From Celoporthe dispersa (taxonomy: Eukaryota > Ascomycota > Sordariomycetes > Diaporthales > Cryphonectriaceae), in NCBI GenBank assembly GCA_016584495.1, contig WAID01000002.1:868001-932000 (forward strand): a stretch of 64,000 nt of DNA, in the 5' to 3' direction. The notes under the pieces are model-generated. The model searched no databases, was not told where the DNA came from, and was given only the letters and a program-made list of their open reading frames with translations. The position numbers and the translations under genes are program-made. Positions 44,850 to 58,100 of the stretch are shown piece by piece; the first letter of the stretch is position 1; each line of letters starts with the position of its first letter.

Positions 44850-47800
44850 TCATGTGGACATGACGAGGGCCAAGAGAGCCATGCGCGTGTAGAGACCATA
44901 CTTCATCTGTGCCCGCTTTGTTAGCATATCCAAGTTCTGTTTCAACCCTGGATATGGGTAGGTACTCACCTGTCTGAAGTAAGCAGCCCGTGGATCAAAG
45001 TCCACCTCCTCTGCGATCTCCTCATTCCTCGGCAGCGGGTGCATCACAATCATGCTGCTCTTCGCATTCTTGAGAGTCGCATTGTCAATGCGGTATGATC
45101 CTCTGACCTTCTCGTAATCCTCCTTAGACGGGAAGCGCTCTGCCTGTACGCGCGTGCAGTACAGAACATCGCTCCTGGCTAGGATCTCCGGCGTCAGCGT
45201 CTCGGACACTGCAAGAAGCTGGCCAGACTTGACGAGCTGCTCGTGCACCGCGGGAGGCAGGGAGAGAGCCTTGGGCGAGACAAGCTGGACCTTGACCTGG
45301 TAGTGCTGCAGCAGGTAGACCAGCGAATGGACTGGGCGGCCATAGAGCAGATCACCGAGGAAGGTGATTGTCAGGCCTTGGACGGTGCCAAGTTCTTCAC
45401 GGATGGTGAACAGGTCCAGAAAGGCCTGAGTCGGGTGCTCCTTCGAACCGTTGCCTCCGTTGATGACGGGCACAGGGGAGAACTTCCTGGCAACCTTGAC
45501 GGAGCTCTCCTCCGGGTGGCGGAGGACGACGGCATCACCATAGCAGGACAGAGTCCGGAGGGTGTCCTGCAGAGTCTCGCCCTTTTGGACCGAGGAGTGC
45601 GAGGTGGCAATAGCGATCGTCCGTCCACCGAGCCGTTGCATGGCGGCGTCGAAAGATGCCGACGTACGGGTCGAAGGCTCGTAAAACATCGTGCAGAGCA
45701 GACGGCCTTTCAGAATGTTCAGGACTCCCTCACGCTGGACACCAGTGCGCATCTCCTGGGCAACAGTGAACAGCAAGTGCAGATCGGCGCGTGTGTATTG
45801 TGTCACCGAGAGAACGTGAGACTTCTTGAACGACGATGGCCGGGATAGAAGGGACTGCAGGGGGCTCTCAGCTGCTGCAAGAGGCAGAGAGGGACCGAAG
45901 TCGTCGAACATAGAAGACTTGACCGACTGGCCAAGAGCGCCATCGAGGCCACGGGGTTTGGCAATCGGCCGCGCGGAAGCGAAGACCGAGCCTCTCCTGC
46001 CGGTACGTGGAGTCTCAGCGGCCTGCGACGAGGCCTTGATCGTAGGCGACATGGGTGGCGGCAGAGCTCCATGCCTGGACACGTCCTGGCCAATAGATGA
46101 TCCCTCGAGGATCTGGCCGTCGAGACAGGCAAGCCTGTCTTGGAAGATGACGCGCTGGACCGCGCCCCTCATCACGCGCCCTGCGAATGGCGACCAATTG
46201 GTGCCGGACGGCACAGTGTAAGGCCGCTCGATCTCGACCTCGACGAAGGTGCCGGGCTGGTCGTGCAGCTCAAAGATCTCGACAGGGTTGTCATGCAGGC
46301 GCTTCTTGATATCGTCAATGGTAAGCTTGCCCTCGCTGACCGAAGTAAGGAGGAGCGGCAGGGCGTCAGCGATACCGACGGTAGCATCGGCAGTGCCATT
46401 GACAGCATGAGCCAGCTGATAAGGCAGGCTACCAACAGAGAACACATCGATGACAGCCAAGTGCTCCCAAAGCGACAGCTGATCCTCTAGCGAAGGTAAG
46501 AAGTTGCATTCGGGATAGTCCTTTTGAGAGAGATATAGCGAGTAAATGGAGACGTCGCAGGTCACCTTTAATCCCTTCTCCTTGCTGAGCGCGATGAGCT
46601 TGATGTCATCCTTGGTGGTGACGGATGTCACATGAATTCTCCGGCTGTGAAGACTGGCTAGGAGAAGAATCGAAGCCAGGTCAGTCAACCTGGCATCCGT
46701 GATAATGGGCTTGTGGACGGGCCAGGCATCGAAGTGTGTAGTAACAGCAGCAACCTTGCTGATATTGTCGGAGAGGTGGTTGAACGGGATGAATAGAGCA
46801 CCGACTTCTCCAGCAACGTGGCTAATCTGGTTGGCATTGGTGGAGGTTGCAGCCACTGACACGTTGAAGTCACAATAAGTTCCCATCTTTCCGTTTTGCT
46901 GGGCAATACTGAGCGTACGAGCATCCGTGATGGCGCTATCGACGCCAACAGCCATCGTTCGGATCATCGTGAAGCCACCAGAGAGCGACGTCTTCGTGAC
47001 GTTCTGCAGGTCTCGGCTCTTCTCAGAGACGATGCCAGGCACAAATGCCGCAATGTTGACAAGACCGGGCAGCAGGAAGGTGCGGTGACTGGTCTGGTAA
47101 TCCGAGATGCCCACATCCAGGGTCAGGTGATGAGCCATGGCCTCGACAAGCATCTTGGCGTTCTTGACATTTGTGACTAGTGGAACCTGGTAATCGACGG
47201 CCATTCTTCGTGTCCTATAGCCCTTGCTCATGTAGCTGGCAGGACGGCGGTACTTATTGCTCGACGGGAGGTTGATGTAGAGATCGATCATGTTGTTGGA
47301 CAAGTGCTGCGTGAGCGAATATTCCGACTTCTGATCATTCTCGTCCTGCGCGAGAACCTCAAGGAACTGAACAGGAATGTTATGAGATTGCAGGAAATCA
47401 GCGGTACCCGCGGTGGCAAAGAGCTTGAAGCCCAGCTCTTGCAGCTTCTGGATCGAGGGCAGCATCTCCATCTTGTCCTTGTACGAGCCAAGCGACAAGA
47501 GAATGTTGTTCTTGGGGATCTTGAAGCCAGTGGATATCAAGGCCTTGAGGTACGCCTCGTACTTGTCAGCACCGAAGCAGGCCACTTCACCTGTGGAGGC
47601 CATCTCAACACCCAAGACTGGATCGGCGCCAGACAGACGAGAGAAGCTAAATTGCGGGACCTTGACACCAACGGCACCGGCAGGGCGCTCAACAACGGGG
47701 TACGGCTCGAACGGCACGCCCACAATAGCCTTGGTAGCCATCTCAATGAGATCGACGCCCATGACCTTTGGAAACGAAGGGGAAGGACCGAGAGGCACGG

Positions 47801-50800
47801 ACATTGCACTCAATGACCTTGATGTCGTTGTCCTTTGCAATGAACTGGATGTTGAAGGGGCCGGTGACGTTCAGCGCAGCACCAATCTTGCGCGTAGCCT
47901 CTTCAATGCGCTCAATGGTAGTCTTCTCTAGATCCTGGGGTGGCAAAATGAGAGTGGCATCTCCGGAGTGAACACCAGCGTTCTCAACGTGCTCGGATAT
48001 GAAGTGGCCGACAAGTTCTCCGTCATGAGCAACAGCGTCCATCTCGATTTCCTTGGCATTTTCGATGTACTTCGTGATCACGACTGGGTGCTCAGGAGAC
48101 ACATCCGTGGCCTGCTTCAAGTAGTTCTCGAGGTCTGCCTCTGAGTAAACAGTGTTCATGGCAGCTCCAGAGAGGACGTAAGAAGGCCGGACGAGCACCG
48201 GGTAGGAAACCTTGTTGCAAAATTCCTTGGCCTTGTCGAAGCTCGTCAACTCCTTCCAGGTCGGCTGATCAACGCCAATCCGGTCGAGCATACGGGAGAA
48301 CTTATATCTGTTCTCGGCATTGTCGATCATTTCGGGTGAAGTTCCCAGGACCTTGACGCCGGAACGGTGCAGGCTGAGAGCGATATTGTTGGGGGTCTGG
48401 CCACCCATCGCACCAAGGACACCCCTTGCGCCCTCCAATTGGTAAATGTCGAGCACAGTCTCCTGGCTGATGTTCTCGAAGAACAATCTATCGGCCTCGT
48501 CATAATCGGTGGACATGGTTTCCGGGTTGAACTGGCGAATAGAAGTGTCAGCGCTCATGTTGAGTAGTGAATGATGACCTGCTGAGCGGCCCAGAGAATT
48601 TAGGAAAGCCACACGAAGGAACATAACTTACGTTCACCATGACAGTCTTTATTCCATCCTGTCGAAGTGTACGGATGGCGCGGACAGAGCACCAATCAAA
48701 CTCAACAGATGAGCCGATTCTGTAGACACCAGATCCCAAGACCATGATTCCGTGGTCGTCGAAGTTGACATCATGCTGCGTAGCATTGTAAGTCATGTAG
48801 AGGTAGTTGGTCATGGCCGGGAACTCGGCTGCGACGGTATCAATCTGCTTAACGAAGGGCATGATGCCGGCCTCGTCTCGCAGTCGACGGACAGCCAATT
48901 CATTAGAGCTCCAGAATTTGGCCAGCTGGCGATCCGAGAAGCCGAGGCTCTTCGCCTCGAGTAGGAGATCGGGCCGTTTGGCGATGTCGCCAGTGTTGTA
49001 GCCTGTCATCCTCTTGCCGAAGTCGCTCAGGCCCTTGAGCTTGTGCAAGAACCACTTGTCAATCTTGGTCATCTCCCAAATCTTGTCGACCGTGTATCCG
49101 GCGTGCATCGCGTTAGCGATCGCAAACAGACGCTGGTCAGATGGTGTCTGCAGCTCATCATCGATTGACATGAGAGCCTTGGTTTCATTAAAACCGAGGT
49201 TCTGGAAATCGATAGAGCGGATCGCCTTTTGGATGGCCTCCTCAAACGTCCTGCCGATGCTCATGACCTCACCGACACTCTTCATGGAGGACCCAAGCTG
49301 TGTCGACACTCGCGTGAACTTCTTCAGATCCCAGCGAGGCATCTTGACCACAACGTAGTCAAGTGACGGTTCGAAACATGCGCAGGTTGACCTGGTCACC
49401 GAGTTTGTGATGTCCTTCAGAGGGATACCGAGACCCAACTTGGCAGCAATAAACGCCAAGGGGTAGCCAGTCGCCTTGGAGGCGAGCGCTGAAGATCGCG
49501 ACAATCTCGCATTGACCTCAATAATGCAGTACTCCCTGGAGAAAGGGTTGAGCGCGTATTGGATGTTACACTCTCCGACAACCCCAAGATGCCGGATCAC
49601 GTTGACGGCAGTAGTCCGAAGCATGTTATAGTCCTCGTCCGAGAGCGTCTGAGACGGAGCGACCACGATCGAATCTCCGGTATGGATACCGAGGGGATCA
49701 AAGTTCTCCATGTTACAGACGGTGATGCAGTTGTCCTGGGCATCTCGAACGACCTCGTACTCGATCTCCTTCCAGCCCTTCATACTGCGCTCGATCAGGA
49801 CCTGTGGGCTGACAGCCAGAGCCTTGTTGCAAAGGTCAAGCAATTCGGCATCGTTGTTGGCAAAACCACTGCCCAATCCACCAAGCGCGTAAGCAGCTCG
49901 CACGATGACGGGGAAGCCAATATCTTTGACGACAAGCATGGCCTCGTCAACACTGCTTGCGGACGCCGACTTGGCGCACTTCTCACCAATGGACTCCATG
50001 CTTCGGGCAAAGAGCTCGCGGTCTTCGGTGGTGATGATGGTGTTGATGGGAGTACCAAGTACCTTAACTCTGAGCTCCTCAAACTCGTCCTTGAGCTGGA
50101 TTCCGACCTGCAGGGCAGTCTGTCCACCGAATGTGCAGTAAATGGCATCTGGCCGCTCATACATGATGACCTTGCGGACGAAGTCTGCATTTACTGGCAG
50201 GAAGTAGACCTTGTCCGCCAGGCCCTTGGATGTCTGGATCGTCGCAATATTGGGGTTGATGAGAACGGTGTAGATACCTTCCTCCTTCAACGCCTTGATT
50301 GCTTGGCTGCCAGAGTAATCGAACTCGCCAGCCTGTCCAATGCTGAGACCACCACTGCCAAGGATGAGGACCTTCTTTGGCCTCACACGAGGGTGCAGCC
50401 TCTCGTTCTCCGCAGCGGTGCCGCCAGGGAAAGAGACGGGCTTGCTAAGAAGGCTGCTGTCCGATGCACAGTTGACGATGGTCTGGATGAACACGTCGAA
50501 CAGAAACTCGGTGTCTCGGGGGCCAGGTGTGCTCTCAGGGTGGAACTGCACACTGAAGTAGGGCTTGTTGACGTGCATGATACCCTCATTGCTTCCATCG
50601 TTGGCGTTTACGAAAAGCTCCTGCCATTCAGCGGGAAGGGTCTTGCTGTCGACGGCGAAACCATGGTTCTGGGATGTGATGTGGCACTTTCCGGTGACCA
50701 AGCTCGTGCAGGGAATATTGTGACCTCTGTTGCCGAACTTCATCTTGGTGGTCCCGGCTCCAGCAGCTCTGGCGAGCAGCTGGTGACCCAAGCAGATGCC

Positions 50801-51807
50801 AAAGACTGGCGTGCGATTCTTTGCCATGGCCGTGGAGATGTTCTTCACAGTCGTCTCCATGACGGCCGGATCACCAGGGCCGTTGGAGATGAAGAGACCA
50901 TCGTATTCGTCACCAGCCTGGGCAACAATGTCATGGTCCCACGGGCATACGAGGACTTCAACGCCTCGCTTGAGGAAGCATCGGAGCTGGTTGTACTTCA
51001 TGCCTACGTCGAGGCAGAGGATACGGATCGTCCGACCGGATGGGTGCTTGACAGCAGTACCCTCGGGAGGGGTGTACAGCTTGGGCGCCTTAACAGACAC
51101 TAGGAGCAAGTTAGCAGAGAGTTGACAGTAGACTCCCCCTCCCTCCCTCTTCTTTGATTTTACTCACCCTCTGCCACCAGGTTCTTTTCATTGGGGTTAA
51201 CCCAATCGACCGTGTCGAAGTAGGGCTTCCAATCCTTCACGCCTTGGGCAAGACCGATTGTCTGAACATTGCCATTAACGCCGTTGACCTGGCTATTGGC
51301 TGGTTGCTGTTTCTGTAACAGCATCCGGCCCAGCATGCTGCCCTTCTCTCGGATGTGCTTTGTCAACGCCCGGGTGTCGACACCGTACATGGCTGGTATG
51401 CCCTGCTCTTTCAGCCACGTTCCGAGGGAGGACGTCGCCAGGAAGTGCGAGTAGTCCTCTCCAGAGTATGAGGCCGTAACGAGACCGGCAATGTGGATCT
51501 GGGAGGATTCAAAGTGCGCGGGGAGGTCGCGCAGGAGCTCGTCCATGGTCTCCCTCGAGGGAACACCATAGTTGCCGACTAGTGGGAAGGTGATGACGAG
51601 AATCTGGCCGCGGTAGGAGGGGTCTGTGATAGACTCGGGGTAGCCCACCATGCCAGTCTGGAAGACTAGCTCACCAGCCATGCTCTTGGGAGCACCGAAG
51701 CTGTAGCCCTGGAAGGCCAGGCCATCTTCCAGCTCCAGGCAGATGACATCTTCTTCCTTTGTCTCGCAGCGACGAGCGGTGGCGGGAGGGAAAGCTCTGG
51801 AAGCCAT
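44850..51807 (-). CDS. URA2/CAD: glutamine amidotransferase, carbamoyl-phosphate synthase, pseudo-DHOase, aspartate transcarbamylase
   Basis: Four exons on the minus strand: 51807-51168, 51099-48632, 48531-44970 and 44906-44850, with introns of 68, 100 and 63 bases. One extra base at about 47767-47771 splits FVSK from VMGVDLIEMA; corrected, the protein is 2241 residues, the family size. The amidotransferase has the Cys nucleophile in VFGICLGHQLLA and His/Glu in VQFHPESTPGP. The CPSase has two ATP-grasp halves. The dihydroorotase-like domain has lost the metal-binding His-x-His: LPGLVNIAAFVPG stands where active enzymes have DVHVHLREPG. The C-terminal transcarbamylase has MFYEPSTRTSASF and HPTQAFLDLF. 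It makes carbamoyl aspartate for pyrimidine synthesis. The last 63-base intron has no stop and is a multiple of three, so it could be read through. The chosen ATG at 51807 follows a possible leader-intron acceptor (TTGCAG). Confidence 0.96.
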
Positions 51808-54800
51808 CGTGTGGGAGGAGGTCTGCAAGATGCAGCGTCAGCGAGCGCAGGACTTGAAGCCGAAGTCGTCTGCAAGCTCGCTTGAAGGAGCTCGAGTACT
51901 TGAAAGGTCCTCAACGAGGAACAATGTAGAAGAAAAGTGTTTGTTTAACAATGGACCATGATCGATTGGTCCACAGACCTCGTCACCAGCTAGGAGACGA
52001 AATTATATAGAAGGACAGAGGTGAAACGTCTTCAATCTTGTATCCCCCGAGCTTTGTGAGGAACAGAAAAAAAAGCAATTGGGGGAGAAAAAGTCAATAA
52101 ATGGCTTGCTTTGCACCCCACTAACGACAACTTTTTTTTCCCTCCTTCTCCCCTCCGTCGTCCCTCCGTCGTCCCTCCAAGGGTCCTATCCCTGTTGGTT
52201 AAGCTACCGATAAGCCTCTTATCGGTCTTCTAGCGTGTCGTCTGTGAGCACACAACTCAGGGCCTGGCCTCTCATTGGCAGATGAGCTTCATCCAAGAGA
52301 CCAAGGCGTTAGCGCGCTGGCGCCCTGCTGGAAGGGCTTATGATTTTCGTGACTGTTGTCAGCCCCAAATTGCCAGCTGGCAGGGTTGGACGATCTGTTG
52401 TAGCGAGGCAGAGAATCCTGCAATAAGAATCCCGCACCATCGCTGAGAGTCCTTAGGAATCTCGAGGAGTAGGGAGAATCCAGTGCAAGAGGTCCTCGAG
52501 TCATCATAAAGTGCTTGCATCGGACTCGGTGTATAGTAGAACCAATGGATTCGGAGACATCGTACAGTAAGAGGCGTTAGGAACCCACTCTACTCACAAG
52601 AATCTAAACCTGTTCATACCGCCGAGCTCTGCAATCAGCCAGCCACAAACGTTTCTTTGAACTCGTACCAAACACCAATCTGGATGGTTGAATGGATAGC
52701 AAACACCGTCTGGTTTGTGTATCGCAAAAAAAAAAAAAAATTACAAAACTTCTGTGCCACAAACGTAATACATTACTCGATTCCAAGCTGCCCCACGTGT
52801 GTCCGGACCCGGACGCTGCGGCCGGACGGAGGACGGAGCAACGCCGACTTGGTTTTTGGAACTGACGGGGGTGTTCATCTACTACATGGTCACTAGGTAG
52901 AGGTAGAGGACTCCCGATAGGGCGATGATACCTGGGGGGAGGGGATGGTGTGCGGGAACGTCCATAATAGGTCGGCGTCTCACATTGCGGTGACCGCTTT
53001 TCGCATTGGACCATCCCTTGAGCCTATCTACCCAAGAGAGAGAGGTGAACCAGTCAACCAGTAAACCTACGAGATATTCTGCCATGATGGCTAACACGCA
53101 GTGGTCTAGCCTGCAGCAATTCAGTTTAGACTAGTGGCACTCGACATCTCTGGGTGATACCTCGCGTGCCTCGATGCTTTTGCTTTTTTTTCCTTCTTTT
53201 TTTCTTCTTCTTTTGGCTCTGGTGGGTGCCGATCGTGTCTTAATATTTCGTTACCATTGAGCCGTTCTTCCTGGTTGAGCGCTCTGCTTCCAGACTAGCG
53301 CAGTATAACCTCCTTCACCGCCGTATTGCACACCTCAAATTCTGTGTGCGTGTGTGTGTGAGAGAGAGAGAGGAGGGTGTCACAGCAGACCTGCATATGC
53401 TGGTAAGCCCCCCATCGATTCGCAATGAACGTCCCAAACCAAATCCTTGCTACTGCGACCCCTCCTCCAGGGTATCGTCTCGACATTCATGGCATTATCT
53501 CCCAGCGGTACACACCCCGCAGGAACGTGAGACCAAAGTCTGGTGACGGTGGTGCAAGTGCAGAACGACAGGCTGCAAAAGGTGCTTGGTGTCTCACTTT
53601 TTGGTCTCTTGACGGGAATTATCTGATCCACTGCCCTGCGCAGTGCCTGCATCTCGGCGAAGAGTGATTTGCTGCTGCATATGACGCATTCGATGCAGAT
53701 GCCACCGTCGGTGTGTGGAGCCGGCGAGGGTTTGCGCCACCACACTCCCGCGCGCATATACTGTCCTGTTGAATTCTGCGAGACCAACTTGTGTGGTAGC
53801 ATGCGGAGCATTGTGGCCGCCAGGATCGCCCCACAGACTAGGAGTCTGATGAGAGTGGCCCCAGAGTTTAGATTCTAGCCCTCACGCGCAGGTTCATGTG
53901 AGATGAGACGGGGAGGACCTCTCCCATGGACCAGACCGCCTGTCCTTGGCTGCGATAAGGGGCACAGCCGTCGACATCTGATTCGAAGGCGTGCCTGAAG
54001 ATCGCTGTTGATGCACAGGCGAGACTTGCGGGTTCTGATGAGTATCATGAAAATGATGTATCGAAATCCCACCCTCCGCGCGCTCCATCTCGAGATCGAA
54101 AGCCCACCCTCCAGACCAACCCGAGGTGAGGTGGGGGTGGAGAGAGGCGGTCGACCACTGGCCATGGATACCGAGTCTGGTGAGGTCAACCGGGTCTGTG
54201 GCGTGCCAATCAGTGAGGATACTGCTAAACGTGCGGTCAAATAGGCGGACCCATCCATACACCAATCTTGCAGGCTCTTGCAGGGCTTGTGCAGCAAGGT
54301 CGGCCCACCCGATCCCACCTGAAGTCATGCGGCGATCTGGGGAACATGCCCTGTTTTGGTGCAGAGATAACGCCAGGTTTAATATGGACATGCATGCGGC
54401 TGCCTGCATCAGCCTGGACCTGGACCGGTCAGTCCTTTAAACACAGTAGGCGATCGCTGCTGCACCCTTGGTTAGTACCAAGTACACACACAGACACAGT
54501 AAGTATAGTTTTAGGTTTAACCCTGGTGGTTAAGACTGCATGCACCGCCTAACTGCCAACTTTTTACAGCACTTTCCCGATATTTCTGGATCCTTAATTT
54601 CAACATCAAGAAGGGACAACAGAGAAAAGCTTTTTTGCAGAGTTCAGTGCAAGCAAAATAAGCCTGGACTCTGTTGAGCCTCAATCTGAGATCACCTGCA
54701 CGGACCGCGATTCTGAAATCGGACCTGCCCCAGTGAGTTACCCTGGTAATTACGGCGACAGGGACTCCCTGTCTAACCTTGCATCACAGCTCAACTCATC

Positions 54801-55163
54801 AGCCCAAATCAGCGCTCACCATCACTCCTTCTTGTAAACATTCCTTTTTTTTTCTTCCTTCCCCCTCTCCCTCCCTCCCTCTCTCTCCCTTCAGCCAGCT
54901 CTGCTCTGAAGATGACGCTGTGCTAACTGGAGCCAGAACTTGGAGGAGGATCATTCTCATCTTTTTTTGTTGTTATCTCACTAGCTCCGATCATCAGTCT
55001 CTGGGCTTTCCGAGGAAGCTACGATAACGTCGCCGTCGCTTACAGCTCAGCTGTCTCGACTTGATTGTACCTCTTTTTTTGCTTGTTGGCCTACCTCGAC
55101 GACTAGCATCCTCCACACGCAGGCGCTGATCAGTGAGTGGTCTTCCATGGCGCTGCCAGATTC
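51808..55163. promoter_or_regulatory. Divergent region between URA2 and the YVC1-like channel
   Basis: About 3.4 kb. The URA2 side has a pyrimidine repeat of CCGTCGTCCCT units at about 52155-52180 and an inverted GATAAG pair at 52206-52226. A run of about 15 A lies at about 52727-52741. The channel side is T/C-rich (54843-54895). Open frames at 53380-53811 and 53894-54409 (minus) are not supported by any family likeness. Confidence 0.5.
52206..52226. promoter_or_regulatory. Palindromic double GATA site upstream of URA2
   Basis: A perfect inverted repeat with nine-base arms (ACCGATAAG and CTTATCGGT) separated by three bases. Each arm holds GATAAG, the core of fungal GATA-factor sites such as those of AreA/NIT2. 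It lies about 400 bases upstream of the URA2 start codon. Function is inferred only. Confidence 0.45.
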
Positions 55164-58100
55164 ATGATCAGAGTGGGCAGCAAGATGCCCGCGCGGAGGA
55201 TCCTGTCGTTCTCCAACCTGCTCGACTCTCTGAGGAGCACCCGTCGCGGAGACGACGATGAAGATGAGCGCGAGCCCTATTCGCGCATGAGGCACGCAAC
55301 TGCAGATTTCACCGAGGCCGACGACGATGACGATTCAAACGACGGGCTTGGGCCTAACGAGGATCCGCCCAGGAGGCGTGACTCAGGCACGGTCCTGCCT
55401 CTGTTCTCCGAGTCTCATCTCGACTCCCTACCGGTCTACAGTATTACACATGCTATCCGGATTATCGTTCAGACCCGCACTGAGACAACATTGACATGGG
55501 ATCAGCTGCGCTCTCCGCAGGTGTCTCAGTTTCTTGTCAAACCCATGCAGATGCAGATCCGCCAGCAGCACTTTTCGAGAGCCACCATCTATGCCCTCAT
55601 GGCCAACTGCCTGCAGTTCTCCAAAGAGGGACAGCTGAATCCAGGAAACGCCGGCGCGAGCAGCACGAGGGCCAAAGTCTGCGAGTTGCTGGCCATCAAG
55701 ATATTAAAGGAGTACACTACCCGAGAACTCATCGACGCCCTCTCATACGACTTCTACCCCCTCCAAGGTCTGCCGGGCGTACAGACACCAGTCACGCCTC
55801 GGGAGGGAAAGGCAAAGCAGGCTGCAGCGAGGACGTCCACCCTCGAGGTCGCTATACGTGCCTCGGCCAAGCACTTTCTTGCGCATCCCCTTGTCGTGCA
55901 GCAGCTGGAGGCCATCTGGAACGGTGCCATTAGCTTCTACTCCTCCGCGGATAACTTGCACCGTCCCAATGTCAGTGCCTCACTACCGAGCCCCAATGGA
56001 CATAGTCCTGTTCGCGGCCGCAACGGCAACGAGAGGACGCCTCTTCTCCACTTTCAAAAGGGATTTGAACGGAACAGAGGACCTACTGCCCAGCCTGCGA
56101 GGCGCACGGTCACCTTGTACGATCCACGCAACGCTTCCATGTTCAAACTCTCTCGACTTCGAGTCCCGCGGTACAGACAATTCTTCTCTACTTGCTCACT
56201 CGCTATCCTGATAGGCCTATTCTTGGCCGTTCTCATCCAGAGATCTCACAGCATCACCAGTCTGGAGCTAATCTTCTGGCTATGGAGTGCCGGGTTTATG
56301 CTGGACGAGCTTGTTGGCTTCACTGAGCAAGGCTTCTCGCTCTACATAATGTCTTTTTGGAACATCTTCGATCTGGGTATTCTCGTACTGCTGATCATTT
56401 ACTACTGTATGCGAATCTATACGGTGTTCTTGGTCGGCTCGTCCACAGGCGTCGACGCCTACGATATTTTGGCCGCAAACGCCGTCCTCTTGCTGCCGCG
56501 GATTTTCTCCGTTCTCGACCACTACCCTTATTTCTCTCAGATCATCCTCGCAATGAAGATCATGAGCGTGGACCTGGCAGCAGTATTTGTTTTGATCTTC
56601 ATCTCTTGCAGCGGCTTCTTCGTCTTCTTCCTGGCCAACACCAAATCGGACGCTGCCGAGGTGGCGTTCAAGATCTTCCAATTGTTGATGGGCTTTACGC
56701 CTGCCGCCTGGGACGTGTAGGTGCCGCCTCTACTCGCCTCAAATGAGATCTCGCGTTGATGTAACGAAGACTGACACGCTGATATGCAGTTGGCCTGAAT
56801 ACTCATGGCTCGACAAGGCACTGATGGTGCTGTTTCTCATCATTTGCCACTTTGTCGTCGTGTAAGTGTTGCATGAAGAATGGCGGGTGTCAGCTTGGGT
56901 AACCCTAGGCCTTGGAGCACGGTTTCCTGAGGACTGAGAGAATAGTATTGCTAACAGTTTGATATAGAACGGTGCTCATCACAGTGCTCACCAACTCGTT
57001 CATGTCCATTGCCTCGAATGCGAAAGAGGAACACCAGTGAGTGGGCTCTTGAGGCTCAAGTACTACGTTTCCAGCTCTTTGCTAAGAACTTCCTGCTCCA
57101 GATTCCTATTTGCGATAAACACGATTGCCATGGTCAAAGACCAGTCCTTGTTCTCGTATGTTGCTCCGGGCAACATATTTGCGTGGGTCTTGATGCCGGT
57201 TCGCTACTGCATGCCGCTACGCCATTTCGTCTGGCTCAATCGCACTATCATCAAGATCACACACTTTCCACTGTTGTTTTTGATATATCTGTACGAGAAA
57301 CAGGTTCTGGCTCCGTCTATGTACGAGCCAACAGACTTTGTGGACAACCCTGGAATGGGTCGAGCGAGAGCCGTCTCAATCAATCCTGTTGGGAGACCGT
57401 CGCTGTTCTCCCCTACAATTCGCATCCGGGAGGAGTCTGTGGCTGGCTTCCAACAAGACCGTGCACTTGAGGAGGTCTTCCGCCGCACGCCAGACTTCGC
57501 ATCGTTGCGGACGCAGAGAATGAACGAGCGCAGGAAAGCACAGAACGCCATTCGAAGTTGGATGGACCACCACGACACCATTCCAGAATCCCCTAATCAC
57601 CTCACAGCATTAGAGGGCCGAACACAGCAGGATTGGGCACGAAAGCTCAGTCTCGGAAGAGAAGGACCCCCGCGGAGGCGATACGTGTCAGGAGCCAAAT
57701 CTGTTGCAAGTGATCCTGCGGATCTCATTTCTAACAGCGGGTTTCCGGCCGCCAATGAGGGATATTTTGATAGCGTTGACCGCAGAGATCACGCAGAGCA
57801 GACCATCTTGAAGGACCAGGACGCTGATGACGAGCTGGTCACGAATGACGAAGATGAGGATGAAGCTACGGCTCCTAGCCGACACAGCCACTCAAGATCC
57901 AGAGCGGACGAGTTGGAAGATTATTTCAGAACGCCAATCGCAACTCGATTCAACGACAACATAATACCAACCTCCCTCGATACTTCGCATCGGTCACCGA
58001 TGCGTCAGCAGCAGTCTCAACCGCCTAAACGCGCAGGCTTACACAGCCGTACCCTCTCCACGAATACAATCCTCTACAACCCCCCAAACATTTCCCGTCG

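Noticed and set aside
49559..51103. 514-residue open frame on the plus strand
   Set aside because: It lies antisense to URA2 exon 2 and mirrors its codon structure; no family likeness.
53380..54409. Two open frames of 143 and 171 residues on the minus strand
   Set aside because: No recognisable domain, no clear splice partners and composition like the surrounding non-coding DNA.
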